Source: Petrimonas sp.
GTDB taxonomy: Bacteria; Bacteroidota; Bacteroidia; Bacteroidales; Dysgonomonadaceae
DNA length: 63,746 bases
Assembly (NCBI GenBank): GCA_012839475.1
Contig: DUNG01000001.1
Span: 1 to 63,746 of the forward strand
Direction: 5' to 3'
Position 1 is the stretch's first letter. Each line of letters starts with the position of its first letter. This document shows positions 52,824-62,083 of the stretch, one piece after another. The notes below the pieces were generated by a model. It was not told the DNA's origin and ran no database searches. It saw nothing but the letters and a program-made list of their open reading frames with translations. Both the position numbers and the translations under genes were made by a program.

Positions 52824-53897
52824 ATGGATAACTTGTATAGCCAATCCGGTTTGCTGTTCGATGCATTCGTGAAAACAGTAGATGGAAAGCAAACCGGGTT
52901 GTATACGCTCACCAACCCCGCGGGGTGTGAGGTGACAGTGACCAATTACGGGGCGAAAATTGTCTCGATCCTGGTGCCGGACAGGGAGGGAAAGATGGTT
53001 GACGTGGTGCTGGGACACCCTACCATAGATGACTACCTGTCGTCTGAAGAACCCTACTTCGGGGCCGTCTGTGGCCGCGTGGCCAACCGGATTGCCAAGG
53101 GGCGGTTCACCCTCGAGGGAAAGGAGTACCGGTTAGCGGTGAATAACGGCCCCAACGCGTTGCACGGGGGTATCAAGGGGTTCAACTCGGTGGTGTGGGA
53201 CGTGAAGAAGGTAACCGATAACAGCATCGAGCTCTTTTACCTGTCGCCCGATGGCGAAGAGGGGTATCCCGGTAACCTATCGGTAACGATTGTATACACG
53301 CTCACGGATGATAACGCGTTGGATATCACCTACGAGGCTACTACCGATAAGGCTACCATCCTGAACCTTACCAATCACTCCTACTTTAACTTGTCGGGCG
53401 AGGGAGATCCCTACATAGGTGACCACCTGCTGACGTTGAACGCCGACACCTACCTGCCTACTGATGATACGGCCATCCCGTTTGGTCCGGCGGAACCCGT
53501 GAAGGGTACCCCCATGGACTTTACTGAGGCTTACCCGATTGGCGCACGTATCAACGATGATTTCGAGCAGCTCCATTTCGGGAATGGCTACGACCATACC
53601 TACATCCTCAACAAGAAAGAGGAGGGCGAGTATAGCTACGTGGGCAGCTGCCATTCCCCGAAAACGGGCATAACGATGGAGATGTACACCACCGAGCCGG
53701 GCGTGCAGCTTTACACGGGTAACTGGATGACGGGCAACTTCACCGCGAAGAAAGGGAACCGGTACCCTGGGCGCTCCGCTGTCTGCTTCGAGACGCAGCA
53801 TTTCCCGGACAGTATCAACCAACCCGGTTACCCCTCGGTCGTGTTGCAGCCCAACGACTCATTCACATCGAGGACGACTTACAAGTTCACGGTTTAA
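52824..53897 (+). CDS. galM: Galactose mutarotase (aldose 1-epimerase)
   Basis: The 357-residue enzyme has VTNYGAKIVSILVPDREGK, GRVANRIAKGRFTLEGKEY, NNGPNALHGGIKGFNSVVWD and LTNHSYFNLSGEG, the regions bearing the catalytic His residues, and a C-terminal CFETQHFPDSINQPGYPSVVLQP containing the sugar-binding end. It interconverts the anomers of galactose for the kinase. ATG 52824 gives the family start; a longer frame from 52755 reads AT-rich leader. It heads the galM-transporter-galK cluster with gaps of 126 and 99 bases. Confidence 0.93.
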   Translation: MDNLYSQSGLLFDAFVKTVDGKQTGLYTLTNPAGCEVTVTNYGAKIVSILVPDREGKMVDVVLGHPTIDDYLSSEEPYFGAVCGRVANRIAKGRFTLEGKEYRLAVNNGPNALHGGIKGFNSVVWDVKKVTDNSIELFYLSPDGEEGYPGNLSVTIVYTLTDDNALDITYEATTDKATILNLTNHSYFNLSGEGDPYIGDHLLTLNADTYLPTDDTAIPFGPAEPVKGTPMDFTEAYPIGARINDDFEQLHFGNGYDHTYILNKKEEGEYSYVGSCHSPKTGITMEMYTTEPGVQLYTGNWMTGNFTAKKGNRYPGRSAVCFETQHFPDSINQPGYPSVVLQPNDSFTSRTTYKFTV

Positions 53898-54023
53898 TGC
53901 AGGTTGTTTATAGTTCCAGTAATAAGCCAAACCAATCGTCACGGGGGTGACGATTCGGGGAGGAATGTTTTAGGTTTAAAAAGATATAGAATAACTAAAT
54001 AATTAACTAATTGACGTATTGAT

Positions 54024-55388
54024 ATGACAAAAAAACAAAACAAAAACATCGTGGCCATCATCACCATGATGTTTCTCTTCGCCATGATCGCGTTCGTGAC
54101 GAACCTTGCGGCGCCTATCGGTGTGATTTGGAGTAATAGGTTCGAGGGCTCCAACGTGTTGGGGATGCTCGGTAACATGATGAACTTCGCGGCTTACCTG
54201 TTCATGGGTATCCCTGCCGGGAAGCTGTTAAGTAGAATTGGCTACAAGAAAACGGCGCTGGTTGCCATCGCCGTGGGCTTTCTCGGGGTCTTCACCCAGT
54301 ACCTTTCGGGCCTGGTCGATCCCAACAGCATCTTCCTGTCGTTGCCCTCTACATTTATCGTTTACCTGCTGGGTGCCTTTATCGCCGGTTTCTCCGTCTG
54401 CATGCTGAACACGGTGGTTAACCCCATGCTGAACCTGTTAGGTGGTGGTGGTAAAAAGGGGAACCAGTTGATTCAACTGGGTGGTACGTTCAACTCCCTC
54501 GCGGGTACGCTTACCCCGATGCTGGTGGGCGCGTTGATCGGTACCGTTACGAAAGATACGGCTATCTCCGACGTGAACCCCGTTCTCTACATCGCGATGG
54601 GTGTCTTCGCGGCGGCCTTTATCATCCTCTCGTTTATTCCCATCAAGGACCCCGAGCAGAGCAAATCGGGCAAGAAGGTGGTGTACGAGAGAAGCCCATG
54701 GGCGTTCCGTCACTTCGTGCTGGGCGCGGTTGCCATCTTTGTCTACGTGGGCGTCGAGGTGGGGATTCCCGGTACGCTCAACTTTTACCTCTCCAACATT
54801 ACCGATAAGGGAGCCTGGATAGATGCCCCTGCCAACGCGGCTACTATCGGGGGGTTCGTGGCCGGTACTTACTGGTTCCTCATGTTGATTGGCCGTTTCA
54901 TCGGGAGCTTGATCGGTGGAAAAGTTTCCAGTAAGGTGATGCTCTCTACCGTTTCGGCGGTAGCGATGCTCCTGATTCTCGGGGCAATTCTCGCGCCCAA
55001 AACCGTGACGACCCATATGCCGGTATTTACCGGTTCATCGTTTGCCATGACCTTGGTACCCCTTAGCGCGCTGCTGTTGGTGTTGTGCGGGTTGTGTACT
55101 TCCATCATGTGGGGCAGTATATTTAACCTGGCCGTGGAAGGCCTCGGGAAATACACGGAGGCAGCCTCGGGTATCTTTATGATGATGGTGGTTGGTGGTG
55201 GGGTTCTCCCGCTGATCCAGAACTGGGTGGCAGATAATTCCACCTACATGCTCTCTTACATCGTGCCGCTCATCGGGCTTGCCTACATGCTCTATTACGC
55301 GTTGATAGGGTCGAAGAACGTGAATACCGATATCGTGGTGACTGATGAGGAGGAGGTTGCCCCGCAAGCCGTGGCGGTTGAAAAGTAA
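54024..55388 (+). CDS. MFS sugar transporter, glucose/galactose type
   Basis: The 454-residue protein has about twelve membrane spans and resembles FHS-family glucose/galactose:H+ symporters of Bacteroidetes. Its first helix is IVAIITMMFLFAMIAFVTNL, and it has GIPAGKLLSRIGYKKTAL as the loop 2-3 motif and FIAGFSVCMLNTVVNPMLNLLGG. Lying between galM and galK in the conserved order supports galactose or glucose import at the inner membrane. Direct proof of substrate is not in the sequence. Confidence 0.85.
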   Translation: MTKKQNKNIVAIITMMFLFAMIAFVTNLAAPIGVIWSNRFEGSNVLGMLGNMMNFAAYLFMGIPAGKLLSRIGYKKTALVAIAVGFLGVFTQYLSGLVDPNSIFLSLPSTFIVYLLGAFIAGFSVCMLNTVVNPMLNLLGGGGKKGNQLIQLGGTFNSLAGTLTPMLVGALIGTVTKDTAISDVNPVLYIAMGVFAAAFIILSFIPIKDPEQSKSGKKVVYERSPWAFRHFVLGAVAIFVYVGVEVGIPGTLNFYLSNITDKGAWIDAPANAATIGGFVAGTYWFLMLIGRFIGSLIGGKVSSKVMLSTVSAVAMLLILGAILAPKTVTTHMPVFTGSSFAMTLVPLSALLLVLCGLCTSIMWGSIFNLAVEGLGKYTEAASGIFMMMVVGGGVLPLIQNWVADNSTYMLSYIVPLIGLAYMLYYALIGSKNVNTDIVVTDEEEVAPQAVAVEK

Positions 55389-55419
55389 AGGTTGACAACG
55401 AAGGTGAAAGTCATTGACT

Positions 55420-55478
55420 GTAAACGTGAAGCGACAAGGTAAACCGCGAACGTTACTAGTAAACATGAATAAAATTTG
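55420..55478 (+). repeat. Degenerate 19-20 bp tandem units before galK
   Basis: Three units begin with GTAAAC (at 55420, 55439 and 55459) and share a following GTGAA/GCGAA/ATGAA. They fill much of the transporter-galK spacer. Confidence 0.4.
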
Positions 55479-55487
55479 TAGTAAGAA

Positions 55488-56636
55488 ATGACGAAACAAG
55501 AAGTAATTAAAAAATATCAAGAGAAGTTTGGTAACTATACCCCTGAAGTTTACACCTCCCCCGGGCGTGTAAACCTCATCGGGGAGCATACTGATTATAA
55601 CGGGAGCTTTGTCTTCCCCGGGGCGATCGATAAAGGGATCATCGCTGCCATCCGTTTTAACGGGACCGATAAGGTGAGGGCTTACGCCATCGACCTGGAC
55701 GAGTACACGGAGTTTGGATTTAACGAAGAGGACCTGCCCAAAGAGGGGTGGGCGAAATATCTTTTCGGTGTATGCCGTGAGATCATCAAGCGTGGAAAAA
55801 GCCTCAAGGGGTTCGATACCGCCTTCGCGGGCGACGTGCCACTGGGCGCGGGGATGTCATCCTCGGCCGCGATTGAAAGTACCTACGCGTTTGCACTGAA
55901 CGACCTGCTCGATTTGGGAATCGACAAGTTCGAGCTGGCACGGATTGGTCAAGCCACCGAACACAACTACGTGGGCGTGAAGTGCGGCATCATGGACCAG
56001 TTCATCTCCCTCTTCGGGAAGGCGGGACACTTGGTTCGCCTCGACACCAAGACGATGGAGTACGAGTACTTCCCGTTTGATCCAAAGGGGTACAAGCTGG
56101 TGCTGCTCGATACGCTGGTGAAGCACGAGCTGGCATCGTCTGCCTATAACGATCGCCGCCATTCGTGCGAGAACGCCGCGGCCACCATCGCCAAGCGTCA
56201 TCCCGAGGTGAAGTTCCTGAGGGATGCCACCATGGAGATGCTCAACGAGGCGAAGGACGATATGCCGGCGGAGGACTACAAGCGGGCGACCTACGTGATC
56301 GAGGAGACGCAACGGGTGCGGGACGTGAGCGACGCGCTGGAGCGGGGCGATTACGAGACCGTGGGGCAGAAGATGTATGAAACGCACCACGGCATGAGCA
56401 AGGTTTACGAGGTGAGCTGCGAAGAGCTCGACTTCTTGAACGACGTGGCCCGGGAGCATGGCGTGACCGGTTCGCGCGTGATGGGGGGCGGCTTCGGCGG
56501 ATGCACCATTAACCTGGTAAAGGATGAGCTGTACGATTCGTTCATCAAAGACGCGAAGGAGCAGTTCAAGGCCAAGTATGGGCACGAGCCCAAGGTGTAC
56601 GACGTGGTGATCAGCGATGGAGCACGGAAACTTTAG
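55488..56636 (+). CDS. galK: Galactokinase
   Basis: The 382-residue GHMP kinase has the galactose-binding signature GRVNLIGEHTDYNGSFVFPGAID, the ATP-binding loop VPLGAGMSSSAAIES, the acidic catalytic region KCGIMDQFISLFGK and the C-terminal GHMP motif SRVMGGGFGGCTINLV. It phosphorylates galactose at C1 in the cytosol for the Leloir pathway. It ends the cluster and is followed by a strong terminator. galT and galE are not in the window. Confidence 0.95.
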   Translation: MTKQEVIKKYQEKFGNYTPEVYTSPGRVNLIGEHTDYNGSFVFPGAIDKGIIAAIRFNGTDKVRAYAIDLDEYTEFGFNEEDLPKEGWAKYLFGVCREIIKRGKSLKGFDTAFAGDVPLGAGMSSSAAIESTYAFALNDLLDLGIDKFELARIGQATEHNYVGVKCGIMDQFISLFGKAGHLVRLDTKTMEYEYFPFDPKGYKLVLLDTLVKHELASSAYNDRRHSCENAAATIAKRHPEVKFLRDATMEMLNEAKDDMPAEDYKRATYVIEETQRVRDVSDALERGDYETVGQKMYETHHGMSKVYEVSCEELDFLNDVAREHGVTGSRVMGGGFGGCTINLVKDELYDSFIKDAKEQFKAKYGHEPKVYDVVISDGARKL

Positions 56637-56700
56637 GTTGCTATTTCACACGTCTTTCTATTAACCCGTCTATGACGCTTGTTGTGGCGGGTCGTTGAGA

Positions 56701-56749
56701 AAGGGAATGCTTCGCGGGTATAGAACCCGTTGGCGCATTCCCTTTTTTT
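56701..56749 (+). terminator. Terminator after galK
   Basis: AAGGGAATGC (56701-56710) pairs perfectly with GCATTCCCTT (56735-56744), with an inner CGGGT/ACCCG helix, followed by a run of T bases. Its right arm overlaps the carB promoter. Confidence 0.92.
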
Positions 56750-56760
56750 ATTTACCTTTG
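56730..56760 (+). promoter_or_regulatory. carB promoter (TTG-N20-TACCTTTG) within the galK terminator
   Basis: TTG (56730-56732) lies in the apical part of the galK terminator hairpin. TACCTTTG (56753-56760) follows at exactly 20 bases. It predicts a leader of about 110 nt before carB, within which GTATACC/GGTATGC around 56809-56827 could form a small hairpin. Confidence 0.7.
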
Positions 56761-56876
56761 CACGCTAATATTAGTGAGGTGATCTCCAGGACTCGATTTT
56801 CGTGGGTTGTATACCTGTCGCGGTATGCCTGAATGCGGAAGGGGGTGCTGTTTCACGGTTAAGAACGTACTAAAGC

Positions 56877-59800
56877 ATGGATAACGACATCAAGAAAGTG
56901 GTTTTGCTCGGCTCCGGTGCCCTTAAAATCGGGCAGGCGGGTGAGTTTGATTACTCCGGTTCGCAAGCGCTGAAAGCGATGCGAGAAGAGGGTATCGAGA
57001 CGGTGCTTATCAACCCCAACATCGCCACCATACAAACCTCCGAAGGGGTGGCCGATACCGTTTATTTCCTTCCCATCACCCCCTATTTCGTGGAGAAGGT
57101 GATCGAGAAGGAGCGGCCGGATGGCATCCTCCTGGCGTTCGGGGGACAGACCGCGCTCAATTGCGGTGCGAAACTATACACGGATGGTACGCTTGACAAG
57201 TACGGTGTGCGGGTACTGGGTACCTCCGTGGAGGCGATCATGGTCACTGAGGATCGGGACCTGTTCGTGAAGAAGCTTGATGAGATTGGCGTGAAGACAC
57301 CGGTATCGAGGGCCGTGGGTAGCCTTGAGGACGCGTTACAAGCCGCCCGGGATATTGGTTACCCGGTTATGGTTCGTTCGGCTTACGCGTTGGGGGGACA
57401 AGGGTCGGGCATCTGCACCAACGAGGCGGAGTTCACCGAGTTGTGTCAAAGCGCGCTCTCTTTCTCCGATCAGATACTGGTGGAGGAGAGCCTGAAAGGG
57501 TGGAAGGAGATCGAGTTCGAGGTGATCCGCGACAAGAGCGACCACTGCTTCACGGTGGTTCCCATGGAGAACTTCGACCCGCTGGGGATACACACGGGCG
57601 AAAGCATCGTGGTGGCACCCATCATCACCCTGAACCGTGAGCAGGTGGCAATGCTTGAGGAGATCGCCCGCCGCGTGGTGCGCCATATCGGTATCGTGGG
57701 TGAGTGTAACATCCAGTACGGGTTTAACGCTGAGACCAATGACTACCGCGTGATCGAGATTAACGCCCGGCTAAGCCGCTCATCGGCGCTGGCCTCCAAG
57801 GCGTCCGGTTACCCGCTCGCGTTCGTGGCCACCAAGCTGGCGCTGGGGTATACCCTGGATCAGGTTGGTGAGATGGGGACATCCAACTCGGCCTACGTGG
57901 CACCGGAGATCGATTACATGATCGTGAAGATACCTCGTTGGGATTTGAATAAGTTCTACGGGGTGAGCCACGAGATAGGCTCTTCCATGAAGTCGGTGGG
58001 TGAGATCATGTCGATTGGCCATTCGTTTGAAGAGGTCATTCAGAAGGGGCTCCGCATGATTGGTCAGGGGATGCACGGTTTCGTGGGGAACTACAACATC
58101 ACGTTCGATGACCTGGATGAGGCGCTGTCGAAGCCGACCGACCTGCGTATCTTCGCGATTGCCGACGCCTTGGCTAAGGGGTACTCGGTGGAGCGGATCG
58201 CGGAGCTGACCCAAATTGACAGGTGGTTCCTGGAGAGGCTTGAAAATATACATGCCTTCACGAAGGTACTCAAGGAATACAACAAGATAGAGGAGCTGCC
58301 GCTGGAGGTGGTTCGGGAGGCGAAGCGGTTGGGCTTTTCCGACTTTCAGGTCGCCCGGTTCGTGGAAAACCCCCGGGGTCCCATGGATGAGGCGCTTATT
58401 AGGGCGCGGAAGCACCGGAAGTGGTTGAACGTGCTGCCCACCGTGTGCCGGATTAACACGGTAGCTTCAGATCGGCCAGATGAGACCAACTACCTCTACT
58501 TCACCTACGGCGAAGGGGTAGGGAACCCGGTCCAGCCAAGCACTGGAAAAGAGTCGGTGGTGGTCCTGGGGTCCGGCGCCTACCGCATCGGCTCGTCGGT
58601 GGAGTTCGACTGGTGTTCGGTGAACGCGGTGCATACCGCTCGCAACCTGGGTTACGAGTCGGTGATGATCAATTATAATCCCGAGACGGTATCGACCGAC
58701 TACGACATGTGCGACCGTCTCTACTTCGATGAGCTAAGCTTCGAGCGGGTGCTTGACGTGGTCGATATCGAGCGTCTGAAAGGGGTTATCGTGTCGGTAG
58801 GTGGGCAGATACCCAACAACCTCGCGATAAAGTTGCACCGGCAGAACGTTCCCATCCTGGGTACACCGCCCGTATCAATCGACCGCGCGGAGAACCGGCA
58901 TAAGTTCTCGGCGATGCTTGACGAGCTGGGGATCGATCAACCCCGCTGGAAGGAGATGAGCAGCTTCGAGGAGATCGATGCGTTTATCAACGAGGTGGGA
59001 TACCCGGTGCTGATACGTCCCTCGTACGTGCTATCGGGTGCGGCGATGAACGTCTGTTACAACAAAGAGCAGGTTCACACCTTTCTCAAGTTGGCGGTCA
59101 ACGTGTCGAAAGAGTTCCCGGTAGTGGTTTCCAGCTTCTTGCAGAACGCGAAGGAGATAGAATTCGACGCGGTGGCCAAGGAAGGGGAGGTGGTGGAGTA
59201 CGCGATTTCAGAGCACGTGGAGTTCGCGGGGGTTCACTCGGGCGATGCGACCCTGGTCTTCCCAGCCCAGAAGGTCTATTTTGAGACCTTACGGCGGGTG
59301 AAGCGTATCTCGAAGCGAATCGCGAGGGAGCTGAACATCAGTGGTCCCTTCAATATCCAGTACCTGGCCAAGAACAACGAGATCAAGGTGATCGAGTGCA
59401 ACCTGCGGGCTTCCCGTTCGTTCCCCTTCGTATCTAAGGTCTTGAAACACAACTTTATTGATACGGCCACCCGGGTAATGTTGGGTGCCCCTTATGACGT
59501 GCCGGATAGCTCGGTATTCGATTTGGATTACATCGGGGTGAAGGCGTCGCAGTTCTCCTTCTCCCGCCTGCATAACGCCGACCCGGTGCTGGGGGTCGAT
59601 ATGGCTTCTACCGGCGAGGTGGGTTGCATCGGTGACGATTTCTCGGAAGCGATTTTGAAGGCGTTGCTCTCGGTGGGCTACCATATCCCGAATAAGGGGA
59701 TACTGATATCGTCAGGTGAGATGAAGTCGAAAGTGGACCTGCTGGAAGCTTGCAAGCTGTTGGGTAAGAAGGGGTACGACCTCTACGCCAGTCACGGCAC

Positions 59801-60092
59801 CTGTAAATTCTTAAACGATAACGGGATAGAGGCGACCGACGTGAATTGGCCGGACGAGGAGGGTAATAACAACATCCAACAGATGATTGCCGATAGGCGG
59901 TTCGACCTGATCATCAATATCCCGAAAGATGTCACGCGGCGAGAGCTCACCAATGGCTACATCATTCGCCGGAGCGCGGTAGACTACAATGTGCCGCTCA
60001 TCACGAACGCCCGGCTGGCGAGCGCGTTCATCACCGCGTTTTGCACGATCACGCTTGATGATATGCAAATTAAGAGCTGGAACGAGTATTAA
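56877..60092 (+). CDS. carB: Carbamoyl-phosphate synthase large subunit
   Basis: The 1071-residue protein has two ATP-grasp halves. The first opens KVVLLGSGALKIGQAGEFDYSG with ALGGQGSGIC; the second opens VVVLGSGAYRIGSSVEFDWCS with RPSYVLSGAAMNVCY. A C-terminal MGS-like domain follows (about 940-1071, SSGEMKSKVDLLEACKLLGKKGYDLYAS). It makes carbamoyl phosphate for pyrimidines and arginine with the small subunit, whose gene (carA) is not in the window. It has its own promoter, and its stop lies two bases from the stop of the convergent ligase gene. Confidence 0.97.
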   Translation: MDNDIKKVVLLGSGALKIGQAGEFDYSGSQALKAMREEGIETVLINPNIATIQTSEGVADTVYFLPITPYFVEKVIEKERPDGILLAFGGQTALNCGAKLYTDGTLDKYGVRVLGTSVEAIMVTEDRDLFVKKLDEIGVKTPVSRAVGSLEDALQAARDIGYPVMVRSAYALGGQGSGICTNEAEFTELCQSALSFSDQILVEESLKGWKEIEFEVIRDKSDHCFTVVPMENFDPLGIHTGESIVVAPIITLNREQVAMLEEIARRVVRHIGIVGECNIQYGFNAETNDYRVIEINARLSRSSALASKASGYPLAFVATKLALGYTLDQVGEMGTSNSAYVAPEIDYMIVKIPRWDLNKFYGVSHEIGSSMKSVGEIMSIGHSFEEVIQKGLRMIGQGMHGFVGNYNITFDDLDEALSKPTDLRIFAIADALAKGYSVERIAELTQIDRWFLERLENIHAFTKVLKEYNKIEELPLEVVREAKRLGFSDFQVARFVENPRGPMDEALIRARKHRKWLNVLPTVCRINTVASDRPDETNYLYFTYGEGVGNPVQPSTGKESVVVLGSGAYRIGSSVEFDWCSVNAVHTARNLGYESVMINYNPETVSTDYDMCDRLYFDELSFERVLDVVDIERLKGVIVSVGGQIPNNLAIKLHRQNVPILGTPPVSIDRAENRHKFSAMLDELGIDQPRWKEMSSFEEIDAFINEVGYPVLIRPSYVLSGAAMNVCYNKEQVHTFLKLAVNVSKEFPVVVSSFLQNAKEIEFDAVAKEGEVVEYAISEHVEFAGVHSGDATLVFPAQKVYFETLRRVKRISKRIARELNISGPFNIQYLAKNNEIKVIECNLRASRSFPFVSKVLKHNFIDTATRVMLGAPYDVPDSSVFDLDYIGVKASQFSFSRLHNADPVLGVDMASTGEVGCIGDDFSEAILKALLSVGYHIPNKGILISSGEMKSKVDLLEACKLLGKKGYDLYASHGTCKFLNDNGIEATDVNWPDEEGNNNIQQMIADRRFDLIINIPKDVTRRELTNGYIIRRSAVDYNVPLITNARLASAFITAFCTITLDDMQIKSWNEY

Positions 60093-60094
60093 CG

Positions 60095-61750
60095 TTACGG
60101 CTGATACAAGAACCGCTTGATGCTTCGCTTGGGTGTTTTCTCGAACTCTTCATCTCGAAGTTGAAACGCGGTAAGCCTGCTGTAGGCGGGTAGCTGCTCG
60201 TTCACCTCGTTGACCACCTCCTGGAAAAGGTTCTCAAGCTCTGCCTCGGGGATGTTGTTCTCGGCAATCGTCTCCCTGTTGGGAACGATGAGGGCCGTGA
60301 TTTTCCCATTATCTTCAATTGCCAACGACTCCTCCACGTAGGGGGAGGCGTTGAGCCGCTCTTCAATCTCCTCCGGGTAGATGTTTTGCCCGGACGCCCC
60401 GAGGATCAGGTTCTTGTTTCGACCTCGTATAAATACGAAGTTATCCTTATCTAACGTGCCCAGGTCGCCCGTTTTCAACCAGCCGTCGTCGGTGAAAGCC
60501 TCCTTTGTAGCCTCTTCGTTCTTATAGTAGCCCAGCATCAGGTTGGTACCTTTCGTCAATATCTCTCCAGTGATGTTTTCGGGGTCAGGCGAGTCGATCT
60601 TCACCCGCATCCGGTCGACCACCTGGCCGCTGGAGCGCTCCTTGAATCTGGTGCAGAACGTGTAGGAGATAAGGGGGGCGCACTCGGTCATCCCGTAGCC
60701 CACGCTGTAGGGAAAACGAATCTTCCTGAGGAACTTCTCCACGTCGGCATTCAGCGCGGCACCGCCGAGGACCACCTCCACCAGGTTACCGCCAAAGAAT
60801 TCTATCATCGACTGTCGCACTTTTTTGTACACCACGGCATTCAGAAGCGGGATCTTTATCAGCACGGAGGTTGCGCCCTTCTCCAGCTTGGGAAGGACGT
60901 TCCGGGTCACTATCTTCTCGAGGATAAGCGGGACGGCTAAAACCAGCTTGGGCTTCACCTTTGCAAAAGTTTCCCGTAGTATCCTGGGCGAGGGAGATTT
61001 TCCCAGGAAGTGGATGTGGCAACCCATCGATATGGGGTTTAGTATCTCGAAAGCCAGGCCGTAAGTATGTGCCATGGGCAGCATGCATACGATATTGTCC
61101 CCGGGATGAATATGTTCGAGGTTGTCATTGGCGAACTTGGTGTTCGACCAGAGGCTACGGTAGGGGATCATCACCCCTTTGGGGCTGCTCGTTGTACCGG
61201 AAGTGTAGTTTAGCATCGCGAGCTCATCCGGTTTCTCGGTCCGGAAATATAGGTCGTTCACGAAGAACCCTTTTTTGTACTTCTCTTCAAAGAAGGAGTC
61301 CGCTTTCTCGAAGAACTGTTGCAACTCTTTCGAGTCCGACTTCAGCAGGGAGAAGTCGTCGAGCGAGAACACGCTTTTAACCTTCGGTATCTGCTCGCTA
61401 TCTAGCTGTTCCCAAATGCTTTCATCCACGAAAAAGTAGGTTGAATCGGAGTGATTCACGATGAACTGCACGCTTCCCTTATCAAATTCATGCAGGATGG
61501 TGACAGCCACGGCCCCGTAGGATAGGGTGGCGAAAAAAACCAGGGCCCAGTTCGTGGAGTTTCTACCACATATGGCCACCTTGTCGCCTCTACTGACGCC
61601 CGCCTTTTCAAAAAAGTGGTGTAGTTGGTCAATTTCACGGGCCATGTCCTTGTAGAGTAACGTGTTACCTTGAAAATCGGTCATGGCCGGCATCTCCCAA
61701 TGGTTACGGACGCTCTGTTCTATTAAGCCTAAGAAAGTATTTTGTGCCAT
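60095..61750 (-). CDS. AMP-forming long-chain fatty acid CoA ligase-like enzyme
   Basis: The 551-residue adenylate-forming enzyme has the P-loop AMLNYTSGTTSSPKGVMIP, MLPMAHTYGLAFE, VGYGMTECAPLI, the ATP/AMP-binding LKTGDLGTLDKDNFVFIRGR and a C-terminal KTPKRSIKRFLY lysine region. It probably activates long-chain fatty acids to acyl-CoA (or acyl-ACP) at the membrane. It converges on carB with only two bases between stops, leaving no room for a separate terminator. Confidence 0.88.
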   Translation of the reverse strand: MAQNTFLGLIEQSVRNHWEMPAMTDFQGNTLLYKDMAREIDQLHHFFEKAGVSRGDKVAICGRNSTNWALVFFATLSYGAVAVTILHEFDKGSVQFIVNHSDSTYFFVDESIWEQLDSEQIPKVKSVFSLDDFSLLKSDSKELQQFFEKADSFFEEKYKKGFFVNDLYFRTEKPDELAMLNYTSGTTSSPKGVMIPYRSLWSNTKFANDNLEHIHPGDNIVCMLPMAHTYGLAFEILNPISMGCHIHFLGKSPSPRILRETFAKVKPKLVLAVPLILEKIVTRNVLPKLEKGATSVLIKIPLLNAVVYKKVRQSMIEFFGGNLVEVVLGGAALNADVEKFLRKIRFPYSVGYGMTECAPLISYTFCTRFKERSSGQVVDRMRVKIDSPDPENITGEILTKGTNLMLGYYKNEEATKEAFTDDGWLKTGDLGTLDKDNFVFIRGRNKNLILGASGQNIYPEEIEERLNASPYVEESLAIEDNGKITALIVPNRETIAENNIPEAELENLFQEVVNEVNEQLPAYSRLTAFQLRDEEFEKTPKRSIKRFLYQP

Positions 61751-62083
61751 TATACCTTGTTGTTAAAATGTTTTTCGCTTAAAATGTTTTTCGCTTGACA
61801 TATCTCATTTCATGGCGGGAGTTTTACCTGCCACTCGTGAGCTTTTGCCATTATTTTACCATAAATGTAATAAAGTTACTATCAAAGTTACTACTTTTAT
61901 TGAGTAATTCACTATTTTTTGGATAAATTCACCTCATTACCCCCTTAAAATTTCATTTTCAATGATATTTATCTTAATTTTACGGTACGAATCGCTTTGT
62001 GCGTTAATTATAATGGAAAAATAGTCAATTAACAATAGACATAGAGAACGATCTTTTTTACATTAAACCCAAAAATTATTTTT
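61751..62083. other. 333-bp divergent intergenic region with tandem 16-bp repeat
   Basis: No gene is seen. TTAAAATGTTTTTCGC occurs twice in tandem (61764-61779 and 61780-61795). CAAAGTTA at 61883-61890 reads TAACTTTG on the minus strand, a possible -7 box for the ligase gene. The rest is AT-rich and should hold the promoter for the oxidoreductase gene, but no complete TTG/TAnnTTTG pair stands out for it. Confidence 0.6.
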
